In this document: piece by piece, positions 1 through 7,750 of the stretch
Numbering within the stretch: the first letter of the stretch is position 1
How the letters are laid out: each line of letters starts with the position of its first letter
NCBI GenBank assembly: GCA_036507955.1
Contig: DATCIH010000039.1
Span: forward strand, 1 to 40,835
DNA: 40,835 nt
Reading direction: 5' to 3'
From: DATCIH01 sp036507955
GTDB lineage: Bacteria; Bacillota; Clostridia; Clostridiales; Clostridiaceae
Notes under the pieces: generated by a model
What the model was told of the DNA's origin: nothing
Database searches by the model: none
Seen by the model: only the letters and a program-made list of their open reading frames with translations
Position numbers and translations under genes: made by a program

Positions 1-127
1 AAATAAAAAACCCCTTTAGGGGTAGCCTGAAAAAGAATGCGGCTGGCGGCCATTTCAGAGTGTCTTGAGACACAGCCAGTAATAAACCCTTATAGGGTTG
101 GTTCAAACCACCCGTTTTACGGGTGGT
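1..127 (-). mobile_element. Hairpin array, IS200/IS605-like element end
   Basis: Four stem-loops are packed into 127 bases: CCCCTTTAGGGG (11-22); CTGGC/GCCAG (43-47 with 75-79) enclosing GTGTCT/AGACAC (60-65 with 68-73); AACCCT/AGGGTT (85-99); and ACCACCCG/CGGGTGGT (107-127). Read on the minus strand, the last hairpin ends in GGGG followed by a T-run, like a transcription terminator. Such clusters of subterminal hairpins are typical of IS200/IS605 ends, which lack inverted terminal repeats. The array begins where mraY homology stops, so it probably marks the insertion. A transposase would lie beyond the left edge and is not seen, so the family assignment is inference. Confidence 0.4.
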
Positions 128-435
128 CCTGATTTATGTACCATTTTCAAAATATCATCAATAAAGCCTACTAGTCCAAAAGCTATAAAAGCATATAATA
201 CCATCCTAGTTTGGTTATTATATACCCTTGTGAAAAGTGACATTGTAATTATAGTTGAGAAAATAAATATAATACCTCCAAAAGTAGGAGTACCAGATTT
301 TTTAATATGACTCTTGGGACCATCTATCCTTATGTTTTGTCCCAAATTTAATTTTCTAAATGTTGGGATAAGAAGCAATCCCATAAGGGAAGAGATTAAG
401 AAACTTATTAGTACAGCATAAATAATATTATTCAT
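103..435 (-). pseudogene. mraY: Truncated MraY-like phospho-MurNAc-pentapeptide transferase, N-terminal third
   Basis: The intact enzyme transfers phospho-MurNAc-pentapeptide to undecaprenyl phosphate to make lipid I at the membrane. Only about 110 of the usual 320 or so residues remain. The N-terminal membrane segment, the GQNIRxDGPKSHxKKxGTPTFGG signature and the first aspartate pair (FIDD) are all recognisable. Homology ends just after MVHK, and the last dozen codons are read through the hairpin array to a TGA. The ATG at 435 has AAAGGGG upstream and fits the family start; a longer reading to 513 has no support. It lies outside a cell-wall gene cluster, 52 bases after a HAD gene, so it was probably a second mraY copy. 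The later catalytic loops are missing, so it cannot be active. Confidence 0.85.
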
Positions 436-487
436 AACTACCCCTTTCTTTATCTTCAGATCTAAAATAACCCTATTGGTTGAGACG

Positions 488-1114
488 CTAAAGTAATAGT
501 TTTTTAAGATCAACTAAATCCCTGATTATGCAGTAGTCTCTATTAAATAGCCTATTATAAATATATAATTTGATATCTCTACATAAAACAAAGGAGGAAA
601 TTCCTAAATTTTTTGCTCCCGTGCAATTTTTTATATTATCATCTATAAATATTGCTTCCTCCGGTAAAATATTAAGTTGATTAAGGGCTGTTTTATACAT
701 TAATTCATGGGGTTTGGTTACTCCTATTTTTGAGGATATAACAAAGGAGGAAAAGTAATCTCTCAACCCAGCTTCTTTAAAGACATTTTCGAGGGAGGGC
801 CATGCATCAGATATTACTGCTAATTTATAGGATTTGCTTAATTGAGGTATTTGATTTATGACATCCTGGAAAAAGCTATATTTACTATAGTTATATACAT
901 AATCCTTGGTAATAGCTGGTATATTATCCTCGTTTAATTGTAATTGAGGTAAGCACTTTGAAAATATATTATAATACTTAAGGAAATATTTTTTCGCATT
1001 TACAAAATTAAAGGAATTAGGAGTTATATACCAATGACCTGTGGTAGGTCCATTTAGCACTCTACCAGAATCAAATAAAATAGCTTTAAATTTTAGGTTA
1101 TCAAAATTGCTCAT
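488..1114 (-). CDS. HAD-superfamily hydrolase
   Basis: A 208-residue haloacid dehalogenase-type hydrolase, probably a cytoplasmic phosphatase of unknown substrate. All four HAD motifs are visible: motif I with the nucleophile D15 in FDSGRVL, motif II S102 in VISDAW, motif III K134 in GVTKP, and motif IV D158-D159 in FIDDN. The second motif-I aspartate is replaced by glycine (D-S-G), as in the FDxGGVL branch that includes YihX-like phosphatases. A helical cap of about 80 residues lies between motifs I and II. The ATG has AAGGAAGG upstream. It reads toward the truncated mraY and may have been co-transcribed with it. The substrate cannot be told from sequence. Confidence 0.85.
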   Translation of the reverse strand: MSNFDNLKFKAILFDSGRVLNGPTTGHWYITPNSFNFVNAKKYFLKYYNIFSKCLPQLQLNEDNIPAITKDYVYNYSKYSFFQDVINQIPQLSKSYKLAVISDAWPSLENVFKEAGLRDYFSSFVISSKIGVTKPHELMYKTALNQLNILPEEAIFIDDNIKNCTGAKNLGISSFVLCRDIKLYIYNRLFNRDYCIIRDLVDLKKLLL

Positions 1115-1253
1115 TATCTAGTTCCTTCCTTAGAAAATATATGATTTTATGAATAATAATGTATCTGAAATTCTTCATTATTATGGTAATATATTAATTA
1201 AGCTGTATCAATAATTATATAAAAATATCAAATATAATTGAAAAACATAGAAT

Positions 1254-1280
1254 AGTTAATTGAATATAATTCAATTAACT
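1254..1280. promoter_or_regulatory. 27-bp inverted repeat, probable autoregulatory operator
   Basis: Two perfect 12-base arms, AGTTAATTGAAT and ATTCAATTAACT, flank a 3-base centre. A TATAAT that could serve as -10 (1265-1270) lies inside the repeat. The site ends 20 bases before the ribosome site of the XRE regulator, the usual place for an autoregulatory operator. No good -35 was found at normal spacing. Confidence 0.5.
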
Positions 1281-1314
1281 TGACTGAAATTATAAAATAA
1301 GGAGGGGTATTATT

Positions 1315-2175
1315 TTGAAAAAGGATTTATTTGAACTTAAAGAAATAGAGGATAAGATCAAAAGTAAATTTAATTATATTAATGATAATTCCAATTTAGC
1401 TTTAAATAATATTAATGAAGTAAAAATCTTGAAAAATGACATATTTGAAAAAACTTCTAAAACCTTCATATATAATTTAACAAAGCTAATTCAATTAGAA
1501 TTAACCCAAAAAAATCTTGCAAAAAAGATTGCCATCTCAGAGGATTTGCTTTCCAAATATAAAGCAGGAGTGGCTTTCCCCTCCATAGAAACCTTGATAT
1601 ACATTTGTTCCATATATAACTTAAGTATAGAAGAACTTATTGCTACTCCCTTAACCACAGCTGACATTGAGGCCTTAGGAAATAATGAGGTGCAAGAATA
1701 TACTGTATTTGAAGAAAAGTATTATGTTTATTTTCTGGTGACTAGCATTGGGAGAGAAGGTACTATACATGAGGGAGTTGTGGAGATTTGTAAGGACAAA
1801 GTGATATTTAACATTCTCTCTGGTGGGGAGGTTATTAAATGTTTTACAGGCAATTATAGCATTTCAGATAAGCTTATATACTTTAACTTGCAAAGTTTAA
1901 AACAAGGCATTACATATATAAATATGATAAAGCCCAATGTTAATAAAAATAAATACCTGGGTGGCTTAGCTATGATGCTACTGGCTTCAGATGCAAATAG
2001 TAAGCCCTGTGCCCAAAAGCTACTATTTAGTAAAGTCAGGTTAGATAGACAATTATATTACAATAATCTAAGAGAACTCTTGAGTTTTTGTGTTGAAGGA
2101 GTGACTATAGGTCATATTAAAATATCTCAAGGAGAAGATGAGATTGCCTATAATTTTATTCGAAAACTGGGTTAG
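1315..2175 (+). CDS. XRE-family helix-turn-helix regulator with unknown C-terminal domain
   Basis: A 286-residue protein with a Cro/C1-type helix-turn-helix at about residues 52-110, ending in the typical PSIETLIYICSIYNLSIEELI stretch. The first 45 residues are charged and helical. The C-terminal half (about 125-286) is rich in beta strands and matches no domain I recognise; it could bind a ligand or partner. The TTG start at 1315 is set by GGAGGGG at 1301-1307. The inverted repeat upstream suggests self-regulation. A VanZ-like gene follows 86 bases later on the same strand and could be a target, but that is inference. Confidence 0.8.
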   Translation: MKKDLFELKEIEDKIKSKFNYINDNSNLALNNINEVKILKNDIFEKTSKTFIYNLTKLIQLELTQKNLAKKIAISEDLLSKYKAGVAFPSIETLIYICSIYNLSIEELIATPLTTADIEALGNNEVQEYTVFEEKYYVYFLVTSIGREGTIHEGVVEICKDKVIFNILSGGEVIKCFTGNYSISDKLIYFNLQSLKQGITYINMIKPNVNKNKYLGGLAMMLLASDANSKPCAQKLLFSKVRLDRQLYYNNLRELLSFCVEGVTIGHIKISQGEDEIAYNFIRKLG

Positions 2176-2261
2176 GTGATTATAAATAGACACCGGATTT
2201 GAAATTTTATTTTATATAATAACAATTGGGAGGGCTAGATTTCGGATAAAAAAGTCTTAAA

Positions 2262-2933
2262 ATGATACTAGCAGGAGTTTTCTATAGTGGCGGTTTATTA
2301 ATTGCCATATATTTTAGTATAATAATGTTTGCTGGAAGAACCTTCCTCACTGCATCTGAGTTAATATTCGCTGGGATGAGTGTTTGCATTCCGTTAATTT
2401 TAGCGACTTTTCTACTGGCATCAAGTGTAGAAGCAGTGGATAAGCGTTTTAAAATCATGAAATATTTACTTATTGTAATATTTATTTTCTATAATATATT
2501 ATTAGTAAGTGTTTTATTTCGTAATGGGTATCGACAATTTAGAGCAACTAGTGTAATTAACCTTATAGAAGAGCTTAAGTGGAAATTTAATTATATTCCC
2601 TTCAAAACTATAAAAAACTATATCCAGGCCTATAATAATGGTTATATGGGTAAATCAATAATAGCTGAAAACCTTCTAGGTAATACCTTGCTATTTGCTC
2701 CAATGGGTATTCTACTCACCTGTTTATTTCCAAGTCTTCATAAATTTATAAAATTTATAGTAGTTATGTTAATAGTTTTAATTAGCGTGGAATTAGGACA
2801 GTTATTAACTGGTCTTGGAAGCTGTGATATAGACGACATTATCTTAAATCTAAGTGGTGCAATTTTATTCTATGGGGTTTGGAATATAAGATTTATGCAA
2901 TTAGCACTAAAAAAAGTGTATGTTTTAAAATAA
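2262..2933 (+). CDS. VanZ-like membrane protein, 5' end possibly frameshifted
   Basis: VanZ-like proteins are small polytopic membrane proteins; one member gives low-level teicoplanin resistance, but most have unknown roles. The family signature is clear in the second half: ENLLGNTLLFAPMGILL, then ELGQLLTGLGSCDIDDIILN, then a final membrane segment. About five membrane segments are predicted by eye. The start is odd: the ribosome site GGGAGGG (2228-2234) is 27 bases from this ATG. In another frame the region between reads ATT-TCG-GAT-AAA-AAA-GTC-TTA-AAA then TGA, which would supply a VanZ-like N-terminus (SDKKVLK-MILAG) if one A were added. Either an A was lost from the run at 2259-2262 or a weak internal start is used. 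Confidence 0.75.
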   Translation: MILAGVFYSGGLLIAIYFSIIMFAGRTFLTASELIFAGMSVCIPLILATFLLASSVEAVDKRFKIMKYLLIVIFIFYNILLVSVLFRNGYRQFRATSVINLIEELKWKFNYIPFKTIKNYIQAYNNGYMGKSIIAENLLGNTLLFAPMGILLTCLFPSLHKFIKFIVVMLIVLISVELGQLLTGLGSCDIDDIILNLSGAILFYGVWNIRFMQLALKKVYVLK

Positions 2934-2998
2934 CGCAAATGTTTTTTTGTTGAGCAATATGATTTATGATTTTATGTATAAAGCATATTTCCATGGTT

Positions 2999-3014
2999 AT
3001 GATATAATTATCAT
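2999..3014 (+). promoter_or_regulatory. Extended -10 promoter of sdaAB-sdaAA inside a small palindrome
   Basis: TGATATAAT (3000-3008) fits the extended -10 pattern TGnTATAAT. It lies inside ATGATA-TAAT-TATCAT (2999-3014), a perfect inverted repeat with a 4-base centre. The sdaAB ribosome site follows at 3022-3029. No convincing -35 is visible, which fits an extended -10 promoter. An operator role for the palindrome is only a possibility. Confidence 0.45.
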
Positions 3015-3033
3015 TTAAAATAGGAGGGGTAAT

Positions 3034-3717
3034 TTGAGAGCATACAGCGTTTTCGATATAATAGGACCAGTAATGATAGGCCCTTCAAGTTCCCATACTG
3101 CAGGAGCTGCAAGACTTGGTAAAATTGCAAGAATTATAAGCGGAGGAGATATTAAAAGTGTTCAATTCCTACTTCATGGATCTTTTGCAAAAACTTATAA
3201 AGGTCATGGTACTGATAGAGCACTTGCAGCAGGAATTTTAGGTATGAACCCTTGGGATGAAAATTTAAAAAATGCAATTAAGATAGCTAGTGCTAGTAAT
3301 GAAGGAATACAGTTAGAGTTCATTGAATCGAATTTAGGAGAGGCACATCCAAATACAGTTAAATTTATTATTGTAAAACATGATGGTAGCTGTATTGAGA
3401 TTCAAGGCTCCTCAATAGGTGGCGGGAATATATTAATTACAGAAGTAGATGGAGAAAAAGTTCAATTTACTGGTGAATATCCTACACTAATAATAAAACA
3501 TAAGGATGTCCCAGGAGTGGTTTCTAGAATAACTACTATTTTATATGAAAATAATATAAATATCGCCTTCCTGAGAGTATATAGAAGTATCAAGGGATCT
3601 GAAGCAACAATGGTTTTTGAAACTGATTCAATAGTAACTAATAATGTTATTGAAAAAATCAATGCACTTCTATATGTAGATAAAGTCAGGATAATAAATC
3701 CAATAGTGGAGGGATAA
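3034..3717 (+). CDS. sdaAB: L-serine dehydratase, iron-sulfur-dependent, beta subunit
   Basis: This is the small subunit of the two-chain L-serine dehydratase (L-serine to pyruvate and ammonia) of Firmicutes. The family N-terminus is plain: SVFDIIGPVMIGPSSSHTAGA, followed by HGSFAKTYKGHGTD. The C-terminal region from about residue 148 is an ACT domain (TLIIKHKDVPGVVSRI...NINIAF), a possible serine sensor. The TTG start has a full AGGAGGGG ribosome site. Its last codons carry the ribosome site of sdaAA, which begins 3 bases after the stop, so the two are translationally linked. The 227-residue length is normal. Confidence 0.95.
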   Translation: MRAYSVFDIIGPVMIGPSSSHTAGAARLGKIARIISGGDIKSVQFLLHGSFAKTYKGHGTDRALAAGILGMNPWDENLKNAIKIASASNEGIQLEFIESNLGEAHPNTVKFIIVKHDGSCIEIQGSSIGGGNILITEVDGEKVQFTGEYPTLIIKHKDVPGVVSRITTILYENNINIAFLRVYRSIKGSEATMVFETDSIVTNNVIEKINALLYVDKVRIINPIVEG

Positions 3718-3720
3718 AAC

Positions 3721-4590
3721 TTGTTTAAAAATACAGCAAAAGAAGTAATAGAAGAATGTAATAAAGAAAATATTCATTTATGGGAATATACTTTAAAAGA
3801 AGAAGTAATTAGATCAGGTTTGCCGGAAAAAGAAATAACTGATAGAATGAGAAGAAATTTGCAAGTTATGAAGGTCGCTTCAGAGTATGGTCGTTATCAT
3901 AAAGTTAAATCTGTTAGTGGGCTCATTGGTGGAGATGCTTTTAGGCTTCAAAAATATTTAGATAAGGGAGAGTCTTTGACTGGTAATTTTATAATAAAAG
4001 CCATGGCAAGATCCCTTTCATGCTCTGAGGTCAATGCTTCTATGGGAAAGATTGTTGCATCTCCAACAGCTGGTTCCTGCGGCATATTGCCAGCAGTTAT
4101 ATTGACTGTAGGAGAGAAGCTAAATAAATCTGAAGCTGAATTAATTCAAGCATTATTTACAGCCTCAGGTGTTGGCATATTAATTGCAAAGAATGCTTCT
4201 TTGTCGGGTGCAGAAGGTGGATGCATGGCGGAATGCGGTTCTGCAGCAGCTATGGGAGCTGCTTCTGTTGTGGAAATGATGGGTGGAACGCCTGAGATGT
4301 GTTTTGATGCTGCATCTATTGTAATAAAAAATGTTTTAGGGCTTGTCTGCGATCCAGTAGCAGGTCTTGTAGAGGTGCCGTGTGCTAAAAGAAATATATC
4401 TGGAACGGTTAGTGCGTTAACCATTGCAGATTTAGTAATGGCAGGGGTGAAAAGTGTTATACCCTTTGATGATTCGGTTTTAGCAATGAACAGTATAGGA
4501 AAGTCTATGGCTTGCGAGCTAAAAGAGACAGCTATGGGTGGCCTAGCAGTGACACCCACAGCAAGAAAAATAAAAGATTCATTATTATAA
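3721..4590 (+). CDS. sdaAA: L-serine dehydratase, iron-sulfur-dependent, alpha subunit
   Basis: The catalytic subunit that holds the oxygen-sensitive [4Fe-4S] cluster and forms the active enzyme with the beta subunit. Hallmarks are SPTAGSCGILPAV (C120), SGAEGGCMAECGSA (C168, C172) and CDPVAGLVEVPCAKR (C210, C221); several of these cysteines are the expected cluster ligands. The 289-residue length is typical. It starts at TTG with GTGGAGGG placed in the last codons of sdaAB. The downstream gene is convergent and only 10 bases away, with no obvious terminator between them. Serine breakdown to pyruvate is a normal energy and nitrogen route in Clostridia. Confidence 0.95.
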   Translation: MFKNTAKEVIEECNKENIHLWEYTLKEEVIRSGLPEKEITDRMRRNLQVMKVASEYGRYHKVKSVSGLIGGDAFRLQKYLDKGESLTGNFIIKAMARSLSCSEVNASMGKIVASPTAGSCGILPAVILTVGEKLNKSEAELIQALFTASGVGILIAKNASLSGAEGGCMAECGSAAAMGAASVVEMMGGTPEMCFDAASIVIKNVLGLVCDPVAGLVEVPCAKRNISGTVSALTIADLVMAGVKSVIPFDDSVLAMNSIGKSMACELKETAMGGLAVTPTARKIKDSLL

Positions 4591-4600
4591 TTCAATTTTG

Positions 4601-6025
4601 CTATTTACTACTTTTCATAAAAGCATCAAGCTGGGACTGAATAGCACCAATCACTTCATTCTTTTTAGCACTATCCGCTCCCAGTAAATCATCTTTAATT
4701 AAAGCTGTATTCTCAATGACCGAATAATTTGGTACAAAACCATTATGGGGAACATAGACAGCCTTAGAGACCATAGAGTTAGCTGCGGCTTTAATCCCCT
4801 TCAAACTATCTGAAGTATAAAAATCACTTAAATCATAGCTGAAGTTTCTAAAGGGGCTTGAGTTCCAATCATAATAAGGATCTTTACCTACTGAGAGAGG
4901 TGGTAGGCTTATAATCCCTTTTGTTAGGGTGTAATCCTTACCTACCCTACCGTAGACCATTAGGTTATAGTTATCTTTATTCGCTTGTACCCAATTAAGA
5001 AACTTTAAGGTTCTATTCGCATTTTTGGAATTAATACTGATTGCAATTCCACCATTATCTAACATAGAAGTAATGGGACTTGATTTCAAAATTGGCATAT
5101 CCTTATCCAAGCGATAAGTATAGCCTTCAAATCCACTTGAACTGGTGGAAGAAGGCATTATACAATTCCCTTCCAGGTATTGGCTAGATCCGAAGATCGC
5201 CGCTACGTCAGTCTTACCATCAGGTGTATCTGACATATAGCCTTTCTGATACCAACTTCTTAACCTATCTCCTAAGTCCTTGTAGGCAGCGGTAGCTTCC
5301 CAGGGAATAAGCTTCATTTTAGGATCATCATACTTATAAACTAGATTAGTATAGTTATTTAAACATACATAACCATATAATCTAGCATAGAATTCAGTGT
5401 CATCCTCAGCATTATACGTCAATGGAGTTATATTACTATCCAGCTCTTTAACCTTGGCGAAATAAGCCTCAAGGTCATCTAGATTATTTATAGCAGACAT
5501 ATTATATTTTTTCATTAAATCCTTTCTTACTGTTACACCTACAATGGAGGCGGGGAGCTTTAAAGATGGTATAACATATAATTTTCCGTCAACCTTTAGG
5601 GAGTCTATATCTTCCTTTGAGAAGTTTTTATAGATATTTGGAGCAACTGAGGGTAATAGTTTTGTAAGATCTAGAAGCTCTCCATTTTTCCCAAGGGTTG
5701 AATAGGTTAATTCAGGATAATCCACATTTCCGCCTATGATAAAAGCATCAATAGGGTAAGCGGGATCTGAAAGCTCATCTTCTAAGTTTTGATTATAATC
5801 AAGGGTGATCCATTTAATATTGATGGTAATATTTAGATTTGACTTTTCTGCAACCTCTTTTAAAACTGCTTTTGCAGCAGGAGTTTCCGATCCTATCCAG
5901 CAGAAGTTTAAATTTACTGGGGGAAGGCTAGATTTCTTGGGGTGATTAAGTTTAATTTGGTCGCCGCAACCACTTAATAAGGTGACACATAAAATAATAC
6001 TTAATATTTGTTTTAATCCTTTCAT
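4601..6025 (-). CDS. Extracellular solute-binding lipoprotein (ABC-type family 1-like)
   Basis: A 474-residue lipoprotein with signal peptide and lipobox LLSGC (C20), so it should be anchored outside the membrane. The body resembles sugar-binding proteins of ABC importers: a VNLNFCWIGSETPA strand near the N-terminus, then a long two-lobe fold with many aromatic residues. No permease or ATPase genes lie next to it, so it may work with a remote transporter or as a sensor. The ATG at 6025 is preferred because it gives a proper signal peptide behind AAAGGA; upstream ATGs at 6037 and 6055 lack sites. A close paralogue lies at 34042-35437 but is broken, so this is the working copy here. Confidence 0.8.
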   Translation of the reverse strand: MKGLKQILSIILCVTLLSGCGDQIKLNHPKKSSLPPVNLNFCWIGSETPAAKAVLKEVAEKSNLNITINIKWITLDYNQNLEDELSDPAYPIDAFIIGGNVDYPELTYSTLGKNGELLDLTKLLPSVAPNIYKNFSKEDIDSLKVDGKLYVIPSLKLPASIVGVTVRKDLMKKYNMSAINNLDDLEAYFAKVKELDSNITPLTYNAEDDTEFYARLYGYVCLNNYTNLVYKYDDPKMKLIPWEATAAYKDLGDRLRSWYQKGYMSDTPDGKTDVAAIFGSSQYLEGNCIMPSSTSSSGFEGYTYRLDKDMPILKSSPITSMLDNGGIAISINSKNANRTLKFLNWVQANKDNYNLMVYGRVGKDYTLTKGIISLPPLSVGKDPYYDWNSSPFRNFSYDLSDFYTSDSLKGIKAAANSMVSKAVYVPHNGFVPNYSVIENTALIKDDLLGADSAKKNEVIGAIQSQLDAFMKSSK

Positions 6026-6049
6026 AATTATGACCATTCCTTTCGCTAC

Positions 6050-6089
6050 GCTCAAGGCACAAAACGGTACGAAACCGTTAGTTTTGAGC
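6050..6089. repeat. Imperfect 40-base hairpin in the lipoprotein leader
   Basis: GCTCAA (6050-6055) pairs with TTGAGC (6084-6089), and inside it AACGGT (6063-6068) pairs with ACCGTT (6074-6079). It lies just upstream of the ribosome site of the solute-binding lipoprotein and next to the IS110 left flank. It could be an operator, an mRNA leader structure or part of the insertion target; nothing in the sequence decides between these. Confidence 0.45.
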
Positions 6090-6109
6090 TTAATTTGTCT
6101 ATACTATTA

Positions 6110-6325
6110 TTACTGAGGTTATAGAGAACTACAAATCACGTGGAGGTGAGTGTGCTGCTCCTTTGGAGTTGACCGCATAATTATGTGTGTAGATTGTTCT
6201 TTCAAGCACAAATAAGTGTGCCACCAGAGCACGAAGACTTATCTTTGTATAAACAATACTCGTTTGTAGCTGAACAATCAGTCAATTTCTATAATTCTCA
6301 GTATTCTTTTTTAAGAAGGGATACC
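6110..6325 (+). ncRNA. Candidate IS110 bridge RNA region
   Basis: IS110-group elements transcribe a structured bridge RNA from the left noncoding end; it pairs with both target and donor DNA. The leader here has paired segments suited to such an RNA: GGAG with CTCC (6142-6161), then CTCC-TTT-GGAG directly after, and GTGTGC with GCAC further on (6212-6232). The TATACTATTATTACTGAGG stretch near 6101 could hold a promoter. No consensus fold was computed, so exact ends and guide loops are unknown. Confidence 0.3.
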
Positions 6326-7576
6326 ATGATAAAAATTGTTTACCCCATCTGTTGTGGAATTGATGTCCACAAAAAGTTTATTGTTGCTTGTATTGCATCA
6401 ACTGATAAAGTTGGTGTTACTACTTACAAATCCAAACGTTTTTCTACCTTTACAAAAGGATTAAGAGGACTAAGCGATTGGCTTTGCTCTAATTCTTGCA
6501 CTGATGTCTGTATGGAATCCACTGGAAAGTATTGGATTCCTGTATTTAACATCTTAGAAGCAACTTGTAAAATTACTCTTGCTCACCCTAAGTATGTTAA
6601 AGCTATCCGTGGTAAAAAAACTGATAAAAAAGATGCTAAATGGATTGCTGATCTTTTTAAGCATGATTTTGTTGCAGGAAGCTTTATGCCTCCACTTCCA
6701 ATCCGTCAACTAAGGGATCTAATGCGTTATCGTGTTAAACTTACTAACTTTAAATCAAGTGAAAAGAATAGGACTCAAAATTGTCTTACTGTATCAAATA
6801 TTCAACTTTCAAATGTTGTTTCTGATACCTTCGGTAAAAGTTCAATGGCAATCATTGATCATTTGCTTGAAAATCCTTCTGACAAGGATTTTGATTTTGT
6901 TCCTCTTCTTCATGCTTCTATGCTTGGTAAAGTAGATGATATTCGCCTTGCAATTGATGGCTTAATCACGCCTGAACAACTACAAAAGATGAAAATTATT
7001 CTAGATCATTATACTTCACTTGAGACATGCAAAGAAAATCTTGAATCTCTAATTCTTTCACTTGTTGGACCTTATGCCGAAGAACTTGTTCTTGTTTCCA
7101 CTGTGCCAGCATTCAAAAGTCCTTTTTCTTCGATTGCTATAATCTCAGAAATCGGTGTTGATATGTCTGTGTTTCCTACAGCTAAACATTTATGTTCTTG
7201 GGCAGGTTTGACTCCTCAAAACAACGAGAGTGCAGGGAAGAAAAAATCTGTTCGTATCTCCCGTGCTGGCGTTTATATTAAACCACTTTTGGTACAATTG
7301 GCTAATTCAATTGTTAAAAGTGAAAAGCACCCAGAAATTCGTGGTCGCTACTTATCTATCAAAAGACGACGTGGCCACAAACGTGCTATTATAGCTATTG
7401 CACGAATGATTTTAACTGCCATTTATCACATTCTTAAAAATCGTGTCCCTTACAATGCTGAACTTTATAAGAAAGCCGAAGTAATTCCCTACAATCGTGA
7501 TGTTACTGTAGATCAGGCTATTTTTATTCTTCAAAGGCAAGGTTATTCTATCTCTAAAGTGGACAACATAGCTTAA
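6326..7576 (+). CDS. IS110-family transposase (DEDD recombinase)
   Basis: A 416-residue recombinase that moves its element through a circular intermediate with bridge-RNA guidance. The N-terminal RuvC-like DEDD domain shows D13 (GIDVHKK), E64 (MESTGKYW) and D100/D103 (KTDKKDAKW). The C-terminal Transposase_20 domain follows, with LVSTVPAF, the FPTAKHLCSWAGLTP motif and the NESAGKKKS segment that should hold the nucleophilic serine. The start at 6326 is chosen because AGAAGGG precedes it and family homology starts there; 47 upstream codons are open but look like leader RNA. The gene is full length with no internal stops, so the element may be active. Confidence 0.92.
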   Translation: MIKIVYPICCGIDVHKKFIVACIASTDKVGVTTYKSKRFSTFTKGLRGLSDWLCSNSCTDVCMESTGKYWIPVFNILEATCKITLAHPKYVKAIRGKKTDKKDAKWIADLFKHDFVAGSFMPPLPIRQLRDLMRYRVKLTNFKSSEKNRTQNCLTVSNIQLSNVVSDTFGKSSMAIIDHLLENPSDKDFDFVPLLHASMLGKVDDIRLAIDGLITPEQLQKMKIILDHYTSLETCKENLESLILSLVGPYAEELVLVSTVPAFKSPFSSIAIISEIGVDMSVFPTAKHLCSWAGLTPQNNESAGKKKSVRISRAGVYIKPLLVQLANSIVKSEKHPEIRGRYLSIKRRRGHKRAIIAIARMILTAIYHILKNRVPYNAELYKKAEVIPYNRDVTVDQAIFILQRQGYSISKVDNIA

Positions 7577-7587
7577 TTATTTTTTTT

Positions 7588-7612
7588 AAGCCACAAATTG
7601 CTGGCTTTTTTG
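7588..7612 (+). terminator. Terminator after the IS110 transposase
   Basis: AAGCCA (7588-7593) pairs with TGGCTT (7602-7607) around an 8-base loop and runs into six T residues. It lies 12 bases after the transposase stop. Confidence 0.6.
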
Positions 7613-7750
7613 TTATACCCTTTTTTATTTACCTTTAAAAGTTACATGGTTTCAGACTTAACCTCCGCATATTCATTATAAATCTAGCTTAACACAGTGT
7701 TTAAAAAATTACGTTTGATAATTATATACTTTTGTTACTTTTTTAAACAT

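Noticed and set aside
4146..4595. Long open frame on the minus strand opposite sdaAA
   Set aside because: It lies wholly inside a clear serine dehydratase gene, has no ribosome site and no recognisable domain.
6185..6325. 47-residue N-terminal extension of the IS110 transposase
   Set aside because: Family homology starts at the ATG at 6326 behind AGAAGGG; the extension overlaps the structured leader expected to hold the bridge RNA.
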